A stretch of DNA of 61,682 nt from an uncultured Methanobrevibacter sp. (lineage in GTDB: Archaea; Methanobacteriota; Methanobacteria; Methanobacteriales; Methanobacteriaceae), in contig CADAOO010000011.1 in NCBI GenBank assembly GCA_902789505.1, forward strand, positions 1-61,682, in the 5' to 3' direction. A program made the translations under genes and the position numbers. The notes beneath the pieces are model-generated. The model was not told the DNA's origin. It saw only the letters and a list, made by a program, of their open reading frames with translations, and ran no database searches. How positions within the stretch are numbered: position 1 is the stretch's first letter; each line of letters begins with the position of its first letter. Below, piece by piece: positions 1 to 8,299 of this stretch.

Positions 1-546
1 TGGAATGTCTAACATGGTTGCAATGTTAGATCCTTTGTAGTCTACAGATTGTGGGTATCTACCTAATACTGCAGCTTTTACGAAGTTTGCATCGTAAATA
101 TCTACACCACAGATGTCAATAACAGATTGTACTAAAGCTGAAGCACTTGATAATGGAGCTGTAGAGTATTCAGCTGCAACATCAATTCTTCTAGTTGGTA
201 CTTGTACTAATAACCTTTTTCCTCCAGAAATAGGTGTTACAACAGTATCATCGTCTGCGGAAATTTGGATTATTTCTTTCATTTTGTCTGCGATTGCTTC
301 TGCGTTGTCAACAATAGCGAGATCTAATTCTCTACCTAAAATTCTAGATTTGTCTCCACCAACAGATGCTGTTTTTACAGATTTTTCAAGTCCTTCTAAG
401 TTTACTGCAACAGTTCTTTTAACACCTTTTACGATGTTTTGAATTGCAGGGTTTCTTAATGGACTGATAGCTTCGATTGGTACGTCAGATGCAATTTCGT
501 TGCCTCTATCATCGAATAAATCGATTTTATCATCAAACTTTGCCAT
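1..546 (-). CDS. mcrB: Methyl-coenzyme M reductase beta subunit, N-terminal part (cut by window edge)
   Basis: This is the beta subunit of methyl-coenzyme M reductase, the cytoplasmic enzyme that releases methane from methyl-CoM and CoB using the nickel cofactor F430. Reading complement from 546 gives a protein starting [17 protein letters not shown], followed by [40 protein letters not shown] and [16 protein letters not shown], all hallmarks of McrB. About 182 residues are visible; the rest lies beyond base 1. The ATG is preceded by a strong Shine-Dalgarno (GGAGGG, complement of 552-557). mcrB is normally the first gene of mcrBDCGA, consistent with the long control region upstream. The mcr and mrt isoenzymes cannot be separated from this fragment alone. 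Confidence 0.95.
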   Translation of the reverse strand, partial: MAKFDDKIDLFDDRGNEIASDVPIEAISPLRNPAIQNIVKGVKRTVAVNLEGLEKSVKTASVGGDKSRILGRELDLAIVDNAEAIADKMKEIIQISADDDTVVTPISGGKRLLVQVPTRRIDVAAEYSTAPLSSASALVQSVIDICGVDIYDANFVKAAVLGRYPQSVDYKGSNIATMLDIP

Positions 547-997
547 TTTTTCCCTCCTAAATAAAATTTCTTACCAAATTGAGTCGAGCTACAAAGCAAT
601 TCTTTTGCAATAGCCAGCCATATGGTATACAAATTTTATTTTATATTAGATATAATATAAAGATTACCCATGTAATATTTTAGAAAAGTTTATAAAGTAT
701 AATAAAACATTTTACATTTAAGAAAAAACATTGCAAAAGTAATACTTTTTAATACCAGTATAATCCTTTTTAAAGAGTATAAAAAAATTAAATAATAACT
801 AATTTTAAAAAATATAATCATTAATCAAAGTATATTAAAAAATACATGATAAATCTACTAATTTAAAAAATTAGAGACTAATAATAAATTATTACTTTTG
901 AGATTCTGAGTAATAAATATTACTAAAAGTAATACAAAATTTCAACCTAAAAAATGCACCTCATTTATAAATAAAATGAAATAAAAAATAATAAATT
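547..997. promoter_or_regulatory. Divergent control region between mcrB and mmp10
   Basis: This 451-bp AT-rich region has no convincing gene. For mcrB (minus strand) a TATA box reading TTTATATT lies at complement 654-661, which would give a leader of roughly 85-95 nt. For mmp10 a TATA-like TTTATAAA at 965-972 sits about 26-33 nt before the ATG, so that transcript may be almost leaderless. The middle contains several short palindromes: AAGTAATACTT (737-747), CTAATTT-AAA-AAATTAG (858-874) and AGTAATA-AA-TATTACT (909-924). These are candidate regulator sites; the regulators are unknown. Confidence 0.55.
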
Positions 998-2245
998 ATG
1001 CAACTTGTAGCGGATGTTGGAGGAATACCAGGTAAAGATTGTAACGGTTTTTGCAAATACTGTTACTTCAGAAAGGTAAAGGAAATTAAAACTTTTGGCT
1101 GTGCACATTGTTTACCTAATAAAATTGGCTGTGAAAGATGTAGTAAAGGAATAAGCGAGACCCAAAGTGAATTCAAAGCTCCTTTTGAAGTAATGAACGA
1201 AGTTCAGACCGCATTGATGATGAATATGGGAAGAGGCGAAATAAGCGCATACATCAGCGGCGGAGGAGATATAAGCTGTTATCCACATCTTGAAACACTG
1301 ACTGCCAATTTAAATCAGTTTTCGATATCTTCAGTATTGGGATATACCTGCGGAAAGGGCATTTCAGACAGTGAAATGGCTACAAGATTAATAAACAATG
1401 GTGTCAATGAAGTTTCATTTACCATTTTTTCATCAGACCCAAAACTCAGAAGGGAATGGGTGAAAGACAAACACCCCGAAGAAGCACTTAAAGCATGCCA
1501 GATATTTTGTGAAAATATACATCTGACCGGTGCTGCTGTAATCATTCCTGGAGTCAATGACGGGGATGTCCTAAGGCAGACCTGCAATTCCCTTGAAGAG
1601 TGGGGCGCTAAAGGAATGCTTCTAATGAGATTTGCAAACACATTCAATGAAGGGCTGATTTTAGGTAATGAACCCATCCTCAAAGGCATAGAGTCACAGC
1701 CTGTCGAAGAATTTTCCGAACTGGTCAAGCAGATCAACAGCGAATATAAATTCAGGGTAAGCGGCACACCACTATGCGATCCTGAAACCGGAGGACCGTT
1801 TGCGATAGCCAATGATGAAAATGAAATATTCCTGCAATTTATCAAACCTGTAACCGGTGAAGCTACAATTATCACTTCAAAAATCGCAGAACCCTTTATT
1901 TCTAAAATATTCAACAAACTTGAAGTCGACAGTGTCAATGTAGTTGCAGTTGAAAAAGAAATTGCCTGCTTAATTACAAAAGAGGATTTGGAAAAACTGG
2001 ATTTGAGCGAAATAAAACAGGCAGTGATAATACCTGGAAGGTCATTTGTTCATCAGCTGGATGCCGAAAGGATTCTCAGTGCTGATGGAACCGAAAGGCT
2101 TGTTGGACGCGGGCCTGATACCTTAACTGTTGACGGAGAATTAAGCATAGATATGACCGATGAAAATGTCATAGAAAGAGAACTGGAACAATTCAATGAC
2201 CTGGTGGATGCCATTAATTTCTTCGGAATGAGAATAATAAAATAA
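998..2245 (+). CDS. mmp10: Mmp10, B12-dependent radical SAM methyltransferase acting on McrA arginine
   Basis: Members of this methanogenesis marker 10 family methylate an arginine in the MCR alpha subunit using a radical SAM [4Fe-4S] centre and cobalamin. The protein has 415 residues, normal for the family. The N-terminal MQLVADVGGIPGKDC leads into the radical SAM motif CX3CX2C at C15, C19 and C22, followed by a second cysteine group (C35, C38, C45, C48) typical of the family. The gene is divergent from mcrB, so the modifying enzyme sits next to its substrate operon. There is no Shine-Dalgarno before the ATG and a TATA box only about 30 nt upstream, suggesting a leaderless message. It converges with mmp7. 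Confidence 0.93.
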   Translation: MQLVADVGGIPGKDCNGFCKYCYFRKVKEIKTFGCAHCLPNKIGCERCSKGISETQSEFKAPFEVMNEVQTALMMNMGRGEISAYISGGGDISCYPHLETLTANLNQFSISSVLGYTCGKGISDSEMATRLINNGVNEVSFTIFSSDPKLRREWVKDKHPEEALKACQIFCENIHLTGAAVIIPGVNDGDVLRQTCNSLEEWGAKGMLLMRFANTFNEGLILGNEPILKGIESQPVEEFSELVKQINSEYKFRVSGTPLCDPETGGPFAIANDENEIFLQFIKPVTGEATIITSKIAEPFISKIFNKLEVDSVNVVAVEKEIACLITKEDLEKLDLSEIKQAVIIPGRSFVHQLDAERILSADGTERLVGRGPDTLTVDGELSIDMTDENVIERELEQFNDLVDAINFFGMRIIK

Positions 2246-2253
2246 AAAAAGAG

Positions 2254-3177
2254 TTAGTTTGAATCCTCAACAAGAGAACTCTCACTATTGATTTTAACCA
2301 AAATATAATCATACATGAATGATTTTTTAATTTCAGCAATTTCAGATAGTTTTTTACCGTCAATAACCACATCGGCTACTGTATCAGCATATTTATCATA
2401 ATTAAGTTTTACGCGGACACCATCCAGTTGTGAAGTTACCGGTGTTGGAGAAATAACGTCCTTGATTTCTCTAACCTGATTTTCAATTGCATTTTTAACA
2501 ACGATGGACGGTACCAATGGTGCATCATGACTCATTTCACGTTTCTTCTCATTCAATATTCTTTCGATGGTTTCGACCAAAGTGTCAAGAGCACGTATAT
2601 CAGGACCTCTCCTTAATCTTCTTGGAATCCTACCGAGACCACCCACATATGCATCTGCACCAGGAAGTTCTTCAATAGGAATCTCAGGAGCTCCAGTTAC
2701 AATTACAGGAACATCAATATCATCATACAGGAATGCTTTTTCCTTGATACAATTTTCAAAACTGCCTAAAGCAAAAATTGCAATATCATGCTCATTGATT
2801 AAGCTTTTTTCTTCTTCAGTAATTCCGGATGTGCCTTTACCGTCCCCTCTGGCAAGACCAATCATATTATCTTTTGCACCATATTCACGCAAATATTCTG
2901 AAATATCACATGCCGCATGAGGCAAGTGGTGTCTTGCAAGGGTTGGGGAAACAATAGCTATTTCAGATCCGGCCATAGGAGCAACTGATAATTTTCCAAG
3001 CAATTCTTTAGATTTCTTTTCAATTTTATCAACATCTTCCAATGGAACGGCCATGTTCAACACCAATTCCATTTGCTGAATACTGTCCTGAAGAATAAAT
3101 CCGCCTAAATCTTCAATCAATTCCCTTATTTCTTCACTTTTGTGAACTCCACCAGTAAAGATTAATGTTTCATACAT
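2254..3177 (-). CDS. mmp7: Methanogenesis marker protein 7 (Mmp7)
   Basis: Mmp7 is found essentially only in methanogens and has been reported as a component of the ATP-dependent complex that reductively activates MCR. The protein (307 residues) starts [16 protein letters not shown] and carries the conserved stretch [16 protein letters not shown] near residues 100-115, then glycine-rich segments. I chose the ATG at 3177 rather than the longer start at 3201 because GAGAG (complement 3186-3190) sits 8 nt upstream of it and family members start at MYET. It converges with mmp10 with an 8-nt gap, placing two MCR-maturation genes side by side. Confidence 0.85.
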   Translation of the reverse strand: MYETLIFTGGVHKSEEIRELIEDLGGFILQDSIQQMELVLNMAVPLEDVDKIEKKSKELLGKLSVAPMAGSEIAIVSPTLARHHLPHAACDISEYLREYGAKDNMIGLARGDGKGTSGITEEEKSLINEHDIAIFALGSFENCIKEKAFLYDDIDVPVIVTGAPEIPIEELPGADAYVGGLGRIPRRLRRGPDIRALDTLVETIERILNEKKREMSHDAPLVPSIVVKNAIENQVREIKDVISPTPVTSQLDGVRVKLNYDKYADTVADVVIDGKKLSEIAEIKKSFMYDYILVKINSESSLVEDSN

Positions 3178-3230
3178 AGTAACAACTCTCAAAAAATGCA
3201 ATTATAATAAATATTATTTTAATTTAAATA

Positions 3231-3749
3231 TTATATTAAATTTTCTAAAATCGCATATCTCACTTCTATTTTTTCAAACGGGTTTTTGGAAATGCTGTTG
3301 TGTGAAGGTATTTCAACCAGATTTTCCGTTTCCATGACATTATCTTTTAAATAATCAGGATAGATTACATAATCAAAGCTTTCAGAGTCAATATTAAATC
3401 CTACATCCAAAGCAATGTCTTTTAAAAACTCGGAATACACCTTAACATTGACATCCCTTTTAAAATCGGAAATCAGATATTTTTTAGACAGTTCATAATC
3501 CTCAAAAAATGAACGTATCTCCTCATCATCGAGTTCACTGCCCGCAATTTTAGAAACCTCCTTAATGCTTTCAAAAACCTGGCGAGGAGTGTTGATTTTT
3601 ATGGGCATGGCATTCATTTCAACCTTGCTTTCAGACAGTAAAATCGCCAAATCCCCATCTTCACTTGTCGGATGCTTATTTACAGTATAATCTGAAAAGC
3701 CCGCAAGTTTTACAATTTCTTCACACATCGGTGTTGTAACAATTTTCAT
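3231..3749 (-). CDS. Conserved protein of unknown function next to MCR-maturation genes
   Basis: I do not recognise this 172-residue protein with certainty. It begins MKIVTTPMCEEIVKLAGF, has no signal peptide or membrane segment, and is acidic, with predicted alternating alpha/beta structure. It lies 53 nt upstream of mmp7 in the same direction and is divergent from comB with only 37 bp between the two start codons. That suggests co-transcription with mmp7 and a role linked to MCR or cofactor biology, but this is inference from position alone. A palindromic TATA-like ATTATATAAT at 3757-3766 lies between the two start codons. Confidence 0.8.
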   Translation of the reverse strand: MKIVTTPMCEEIVKLAGFSDYTVNKHPTSEDGDLAILLSESKVEMNAMPIKINTPRQVFESIKEVSKIAGSELDDEEIRSFFEDYELSKKYLISDFKRDVNVKVYSEFLKDIALDVGFNIDSESFDYVIYPDYLKDNVMETENLVEIPSHNSISKNPFEKIEVRYAILENLI

Positions 3750-3756
3750 AAATATT

Positions 3757-3766
3757 ATTATATAAT
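3757..3766. promoter_or_regulatory. Palindromic TATA box in the comB / unknown-gene divergent gap
   Basis: ATTATATAAT is a perfect palindrome in a 37-bp gap between divergent start codons. Its centre is 25 nt from the comB ATG, the distance expected between a TATA box and an archaeal transcription start, so comB is probably leaderless. It is too close to the opposite ATG (about 12 nt) to serve that gene in the usual way; that gene may use a box further into comB. Confidence 0.45.
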
Positions 3767-3786
3767 TATTTAATATAAATTACTTC

Positions 3787-4476
3787 ATGAAAGTAACATT
3801 GAGCCTTGAGACAACAACAAGCAGTGACGTATCCATAATGGTGGATGCACTTAGAGCGAGCACAACAATCACACTTGCTTTGAATAACTTTAAAAAAATA
3901 ATACCCTGTTTTTCACCGCAGGAGGCTTTCAAATTAAAAGAAGAAGTTGGCGGGATTATTGCAGGAGAACGTGGAGGGCAAATGATTGAAGGCTTTGACA
4001 TCGGAAACTCTCCGCAAAAGGTGGAAATGTATGAAAGCCCAAGTGACGTGCTGATACTTACAACAAGCAACGGAACCAGAATACTTGAAAACATGAACTC
4101 GACCGTTCTTATCGGATCAATGGTGAATGCAAAAGCTGTCGGAATAAAAAGCACAGAACTTGCCAGGTCACACATTGATGTTGTTATGGCCGGAGTGAAT
4201 GGAAAATTCGTTCTTGAAGACTTTCTTGCATCCGGAGAAATTCTTTACTGGATTTGTCAAAATTTAGATGACTGTGAAATAAGCGAATATGCGAAATCAG
4301 CAATATTGGCCAGCAGAGACTATGAATCCGTTAAAGAAGGATTTCTCACAAGCAGAACCGGTAAACGCTTAACTGAACTTGGACATGAAAAGGATGTCGA
4401 ATATTGCCTTTTGAAAAATATTAGTGAGAATGTTGCAGTTTATGAAAATAATGAAATAACATTAATTAAAGATTAA
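3787..4476 (+). CDS. comB: 2-phosphosulfolactate phosphatase (coenzyme M biosynthesis)
   Basis: ComB removes phosphate from 2-phosphosulfolactate to give sulfolactate, the second step of the phosphoenolpyruvate route to coenzyme M. The 229-residue protein shows the family signatures MVDALRASTTITLAL near residues 18-32, GERGGQMIEGFDIGNSP near 60-76 and LTTSNGTRIL near 92-101, which form the magnesium-dependent active site. There is no Shine-Dalgarno and a TATA box lies about 25 nt upstream, indicating a leaderless transcript. The next enzyme of the pathway, ComC, is encoded separately at 22943-23971 in this window. Confidence 0.92.
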   Translation: MKVTLSLETTTSSDVSIMVDALRASTTITLALNNFKKIIPCFSPQEAFKLKEEVGGIIAGERGGQMIEGFDIGNSPQKVEMYESPSDVLILTTSNGTRILENMNSTVLIGSMVNAKAVGIKSTELARSHIDVVMAGVNGKFVLEDFLASGEILYWICQNLDDCEISEYAKSAILASRDYESVKEGFLTSRTGKRLTELGHEKDVEYCLLKNISENVAVYENNEITLIKD

Positions 4477-4545
4477 GTTTATATACTTTCATTTCAAATA
4501 ATAATTAGTTAATAAAATCAATGAAAATAAAGAAGTGTTTTTTTA

Positions 4546-5715
4546 ATGAGACGAGAATGCTTAACAATAATCGGTACTGCCCACGTATCTGAAGAGAGTG
4601 TTAATGAAGTAAAGGATGCCATATATGAACAGCAGCCTGATGTAGTGGCTATTGAGCTTGACAGAGGAAGATACACTAAATTAAAACAGCAAATGATGGG
4701 CATTGAAACTGATGACACCATATCAGTTACTCAAATTATTAAAGAAAATAAAGTAGGACTATTTTTTACATCCACACTTCTCGGATATTTCCAGTCAAAA
4801 ATAGGTGAGGACGTTGATGTTGCACCTGGATCCGAAATGATTGGAGCTATTGAAGCCAGCGAAGATTTGGAGATTCCCATTGCATTAATCGACAGGGACG
4901 TTAATGTAACCTTGCAAAGAGCTTTAAACAAAATGGGGATGATGGAAAAAACCAAATTCGCTTATGGATTGCTGCTTTCTGTTTTTGGATTTGGTGATGA
5001 AGAGGATGTTGACATTGAAGATTTGAAAGACTCCGAAAAAATAGATGAACTGATGGAAATGTTTAAGGATGAAGCACCAAGTGTTCATGAAGTTCTCGTT
5101 CATGAAAGGGATGCTTACCTTGCTGGAAGAATAATGCAGCTGCCTCAGGACAAAGTCATTGCAGTTGTAGGGGCAGGACATAAACCCGGAATTATGCAAT
5201 ATCTGGACAACCCCGAAACCATACCAAACTTGGAAAGTTTAGAGATAATTGAAGAAAAAAAAGGAATCCCCTGGCTTAAAATAATACTGGCACTGATTCC
5301 AATAACATTTGTGGTGATATTTTTTCTGGCATATTTTAGCGGGATAAACATTGCGGGAAACATTTACGAATTCATAATAATCAGTATGATTATGGGTTTC
5401 ATTGGTTCTATCCTTTCAGGTTCCAAAATTCAATCAGCTATTGTCGGAGGACTAGTGGCGCCATTAACTATCATCCACCCCCTGCTTGCGGCCGGCTGGT
5501 TTTCAGGATTAACTGAAGCCAAATTTAGAAAAGTTAAGCAAAGCGACATTAAAAATCTGACAAAAATAGAAAGCTTAAGAGACCTATGGAACAACAATAT
5601 CTTTAGGATATTACTGGTAGTGGTTGGGACAAATCTTGGAGTCAGCATAGCCACATTAGTAATTTTACCATCCAAAGTTTTCATACCTTTATTCATGAAA
5701 ATATTCGGCGGATAG
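4546..5715 (+). CDS. TraB/PrgY-family membrane protein
   Basis: This is a 389-residue TraB-domain protein of the group related to bacterial pheromone-shutdown factor PrgY and to eukaryotic TRABD. The soluble N-terminal part begins LTIIGTAHVSEESVNEV and contains the conserved AIELDRGRY near residue 37 and the late VIAVVGAGHKPGI near residue 207; the GxxH pairs are the expected metal-binding and catalytic elements of this fold. From about residue 240 to the end there are four or five hydrophobic segments, so the C-terminal third is membrane embedded. The biological role in archaea is unknown. No operon partner is evident. Confidence 0.85.
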   Translation: MRRECLTIIGTAHVSEESVNEVKDAIYEQQPDVVAIELDRGRYTKLKQQMMGIETDDTISVTQIIKENKVGLFFTSTLLGYFQSKIGEDVDVAPGSEMIGAIEASEDLEIPIALIDRDVNVTLQRALNKMGMMEKTKFAYGLLLSVFGFGDEEDVDIEDLKDSEKIDELMEMFKDEAPSVHEVLVHERDAYLAGRIMQLPQDKVIAVVGAGHKPGIMQYLDNPETIPNLESLEIIEEKKGIPWLKIILALIPITFVVIFFLAYFSGINIAGNIYEFIIISMIMGFIGSILSGSKIQSAIVGGLVAPLTIIHPLLAAGWFSGLTEAKFRKVKQSDIKNLTKIESLRDLWNNNIFRILLVVVGTNLGVSIATLVILPSKVFIPLFMKIFGG

Positions 5716-5781
5716 TGAAAATTTTATATAATATATTTGAATATAATATAATTACAATTAATTTTGAATGGAAAAAAAATC

Positions 5782-5994
5782 ATGTATCTTATATTTCGTT
5801 GCGACTGCGGTCGTGCATTATATGCAAAAGAAGGAGTAGCTACACGAAAATGCGTGTGTGGAAAAACTTTAAAAGTAAAATCAAGGAGAATATTTAAAAA
5901 AGCAGCTACAAGAGAAGATGCATCTCTCGCAGTTCAAGAAATGCAAGATAAAATATATGGAAACACTGACTTTCAAAGGGCCAGTGAACTATAA
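5782..5994 (+). CDS. DUF1922-family small zinc-ribbon protein (MTH1184-like)
   Basis: This 70-residue protein starts MYLIFRCDCGRALYA and has two CxC-type cysteine pairs (CDCG and CVCG) about 20 residues apart, which form a small zinc ribbon; the C-terminal half is helical and charged. It matches the DUF1922 family, of which MTH1184 of Methanothermobacter is an example. The ATG at 5782 is preferred to an upstream in-frame TTG at 5764 because family members start MYxIFRC. Function is unknown; a role in RNA or protein binding is plausible from the fold only. Confidence 0.8.
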   Translation: MYLIFRCDCGRALYAKEGVATRKCVCGKTLKVKSRRIFKKAATREDASLAVQEMQDKIYGNTDFQRASEL

Positions 5995-6017
5995 CTAGTT
6001 TTAATGGTTTGTTAAAA

Positions 6018-7340
6018 ATGATTGGAACGATACTTGAGATAATTATAATATTAATTTTAATAGTCCTGACCGGATACTTGTCAATGGCTGAACTGGCCGT
6101 TGTATCTGTAAGAAAAGCAAAAATGCAAAAATATCTTGAAGAAGAAAATAAGAATGCTCAAATAGTGATGGACTTATTAAAAGATCCAAATGAATTTTTA
6201 TCTACAGCTCAAATCGGAATTTCATTGATTGGTGTTTTAACCGGGGCTTTCGGTGGAGTAACTCTGGCCAAACCTCTCGGTAAAGTGATTTCTTTTATAC
6301 CTTACAGCGAACCTATAAGCGTAGTCATAGTCGTTATTGTTACCACTTACCTGACATTGGTCATTGGGGAGATTGTTCCTAAAGTAATTGCTTTGAATAA
6401 TCCTGAAGAGGTCGCTTTAAAAGTTGCAAAACCCATGGCAATCCTTTCAAAGATTGCAAAACCTGTGAGTTTTGTTCTTGCAAAATCCAGCAGTTTTGTT
6501 TTATGGTTAATGAGAATTGAAAACAAGAATGATGATGCCGTTACCGAAGAAGAAATTGAATTGATGATTAAGGAAGGGCGTGAAGACGGAACAATTGAAA
6601 AAGAAGAAGAAGACATTATCAAAAGAGTTTTCAAACTGGACGACCAGAAAGTTGAAAGCATAATGACTCCAAGAAATGAGATAATCTGGATTGACCTGGA
6701 AGATGAAAGGGACGTGAATAAAGTTAAAATCATCGAAAGTAAAAGGTCAATTTTCCCAATAGCTAAAGGAGAATTGGATGATTTCATCGGCGTTGTCCAA
6801 GCCAAAGATATCCTGTCTGCAATGTTTGGTGAAGAGGAATTTGATGTTTACAAAATTGTTAAAGAACCTTTAGTCGTATCAGAAAATTTAGAAACATTGG
6901 AATTATTGAAGGAATTCAAGGAAAATCAGGAATATGTCCACATGTCTCTTGTAGTTGATGAATTCGGAAGCGTTGAAGGTTTAATTACATTGAACGACTT
7001 GCTTGAAGGTATTGTTGGAGACATTCCTGGAATTGATGAGGAAGATGACCCTCAAGCGATTCAAAGGGCTGACGGAACATGGTTAATTGACGGCAGATAT
7101 CCAATTGACAAGTTTAAAAAACTGTTTGAATTTGAAGAACCTTTGCCCGATGAAGAAGAAGACAATTATACCACATTAGCAGGATTTATCCTAAGCATCA
7201 GCGGAACAATACCTGATGAGAATGAAAAATATGACTGCGGCAGATTCATATTTGAAATAATCGATATTGACGGTCATCAAATTGACAAGGTTCTTGTAAC
7301 AGATTTAGGACCTGAAGAAGAAATAAAAGAGGGTAAATAA
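6018..7340 (+). CDS. CNNM/CorC-type membrane protein with CBS pair (hemolysin-like)
   Basis: This 440-residue protein has the three-part layout of the CNNM/CorC (HlyC/TlyC) family: a DUF21 membrane domain with about four segments in residues 1-150 (including LSMAELAVVSVRKAK), a CBS-domain pair around 200-330 (beginning VESIMTPRNEIIWID) and a CorC_HlyC domain at the C terminus (DGTWLIDGRYPIDKFKKLF). The family exports magnesium or other divalent cations. Its stop codon overlaps the next start (TAATG at 7338-7342), so it is translationally coupled to a cation/calcium exchanger, suggesting a two-gene cation-homeostasis operon. An in-frame TTG at 6009 is a possible alternative start. Confidence 0.9.
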   Translation: MIGTILEIIIILILIVLTGYLSMAELAVVSVRKAKMQKYLEEENKNAQIVMDLLKDPNEFLSTAQIGISLIGVLTGAFGGVTLAKPLGKVISFIPYSEPISVVIVVIVTTYLTLVIGEIVPKVIALNNPEEVALKVAKPMAILSKIAKPVSFVLAKSSSFVLWLMRIENKNDDAVTEEEIELMIKEGREDGTIEKEEEDIIKRVFKLDDQKVESIMTPRNEIIWIDLEDERDVNKVKIIESKRSIFPIAKGELDDFIGVVQAKDILSAMFGEEEFDVYKIVKEPLVVSENLETLELLKEFKENQEYVHMSLVVDEFGSVEGLITLNDLLEGIVGDIPGIDEEDDPQAIQRADGTWLIDGRYPIDKFKKLFEFEEPLPDEEEDNYTTLAGFILSISGTIPDENEKYDCGRFIFEIIDIDGHQIDKVLVTDLGPEEEIKEGK

Positions 7341-8284
7341 TGGATGGCGGAATTATAATTCAATTTTTCTTATTGATAGTCGGATTTGTATTTTTAATTA
7401 AGGGATCTGACTTTTTTGTCGATGGTGCAAGCAGCATTGCATCGCTTTTAAAAATACCTACCATCATTGTCGGTTTAACAATCGTGGCGTTAGGAACCAG
7501 TGCCCCTGAAGCGGCCGTTTCCATTACATCTTCACTGACCGGAAGCAATGCACTGGCTGTCAGTAACGTTATCGGAAGTAACATATTCAACATATTAATG
7601 GTTATTGGTATAGCCGCATTATTAAGCAATTTGACAATGGAAAAGAGTGTTTTAAAAAAAGATTTGCCGTTCCTTGTTGGAATTACAGTCTTATGGGCAA
7701 TCTTCATAATCATAGGATGGGACATTACAAATATTGAAGGTATAATCTTACTTATAATCATGGTTGCATACATCATATTTTTAGTATACGATACCAAAAA
7801 ATCCGGAGGAGCAACAGAAGTTGAAAAACCGAAATTCAGCCTTCCAAAAAGCATAATCGCCATACTGGTCGGACTTGCAGGAATCGTACTTGGAGGAGAT
7901 TTGGTTGTTGACAGCGCTTCGGCTATAGCAATTGCACTCGGAATGAGTGAAACTCTGGTAGGTTTAACCATTGTGGCTATAGGTACATCATTACCGGAAC
8001 TTGTAACATCAATTACTGCTATAAGGAAAGGGGAAAATCAGCTGGTTATAGGTAATGTTATCGGATCAAACATCTTCAACATATTATTTGTATTGGGTGC
8101 AAGCAGTGCAATAAGCGCAATTCCTCTTGATTCAAGTATGCTTATTGATGTATTGTTCATGCTATTTGTCACAATACTGTGCTACATATTCGGTAAAACA
8201 CAGGAAAAATACGATAAAAAAGAAGGAATAATTTTAGTCTTATTATTCATTGGATATATGGCATTCGCAATTTTGAGAAACTGA
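7340..8284 (+). CDS. Calcium/sodium antiporter (CaCA family, YrbG-like)
   Basis: A 314-residue membrane exchanger with two homologous halves, as expected for the CaCA superfamily. The first alpha repeat reads IVALGTSAPEAAVSI with SNVIGSNIFNILM (residues about 48-90) and the second IVAIGTSLPELVTSI with GNVIGSNIFNILF (about 210-255); the GTSxPE and SNxxGSNxFN motifs bind the cation. About ten hydrophobic segments are visible. The start overlaps the stop of the CNNM/CorC gene by one base. It probably exchanges calcium for sodium or protons at the cell membrane. Confidence 0.92.
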   Translation: MDGGIIIQFFLLIVGFVFLIKGSDFFVDGASSIASLLKIPTIIVGLTIVALGTSAPEAAVSITSSLTGSNALAVSNVIGSNIFNILMVIGIAALLSNLTMEKSVLKKDLPFLVGITVLWAIFIIIGWDITNIEGIILLIIMVAYIIFLVYDTKKSGGATEVEKPKFSLPKSIIAILVGLAGIVLGGDLVVDSASAIAIALGMSETLVGLTIVAIGTSLPELVTSITAIRKGENQLVIGNVIGSNIFNILFVLGASSAISAIPLDSSMLIDVLFMLFVTILCYIFGKTQEKYDKKEGIILVLLFIGYMAFAILRN

Positions 8285-8299
8285 TCTTCAAAATTGCAA

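Noticed and set aside
113..442. 109-residue ORF on the plus strand
   Set aside because: It is antisense to mcrB, whose protein sequence is clearly conserved; no independent coding signal.
5145..5363. Several 60-90 residue ORFs antisense to the TraB-family gene
   Set aside because: All are shadow frames of a conserved gene and lack ribosome binding sites.
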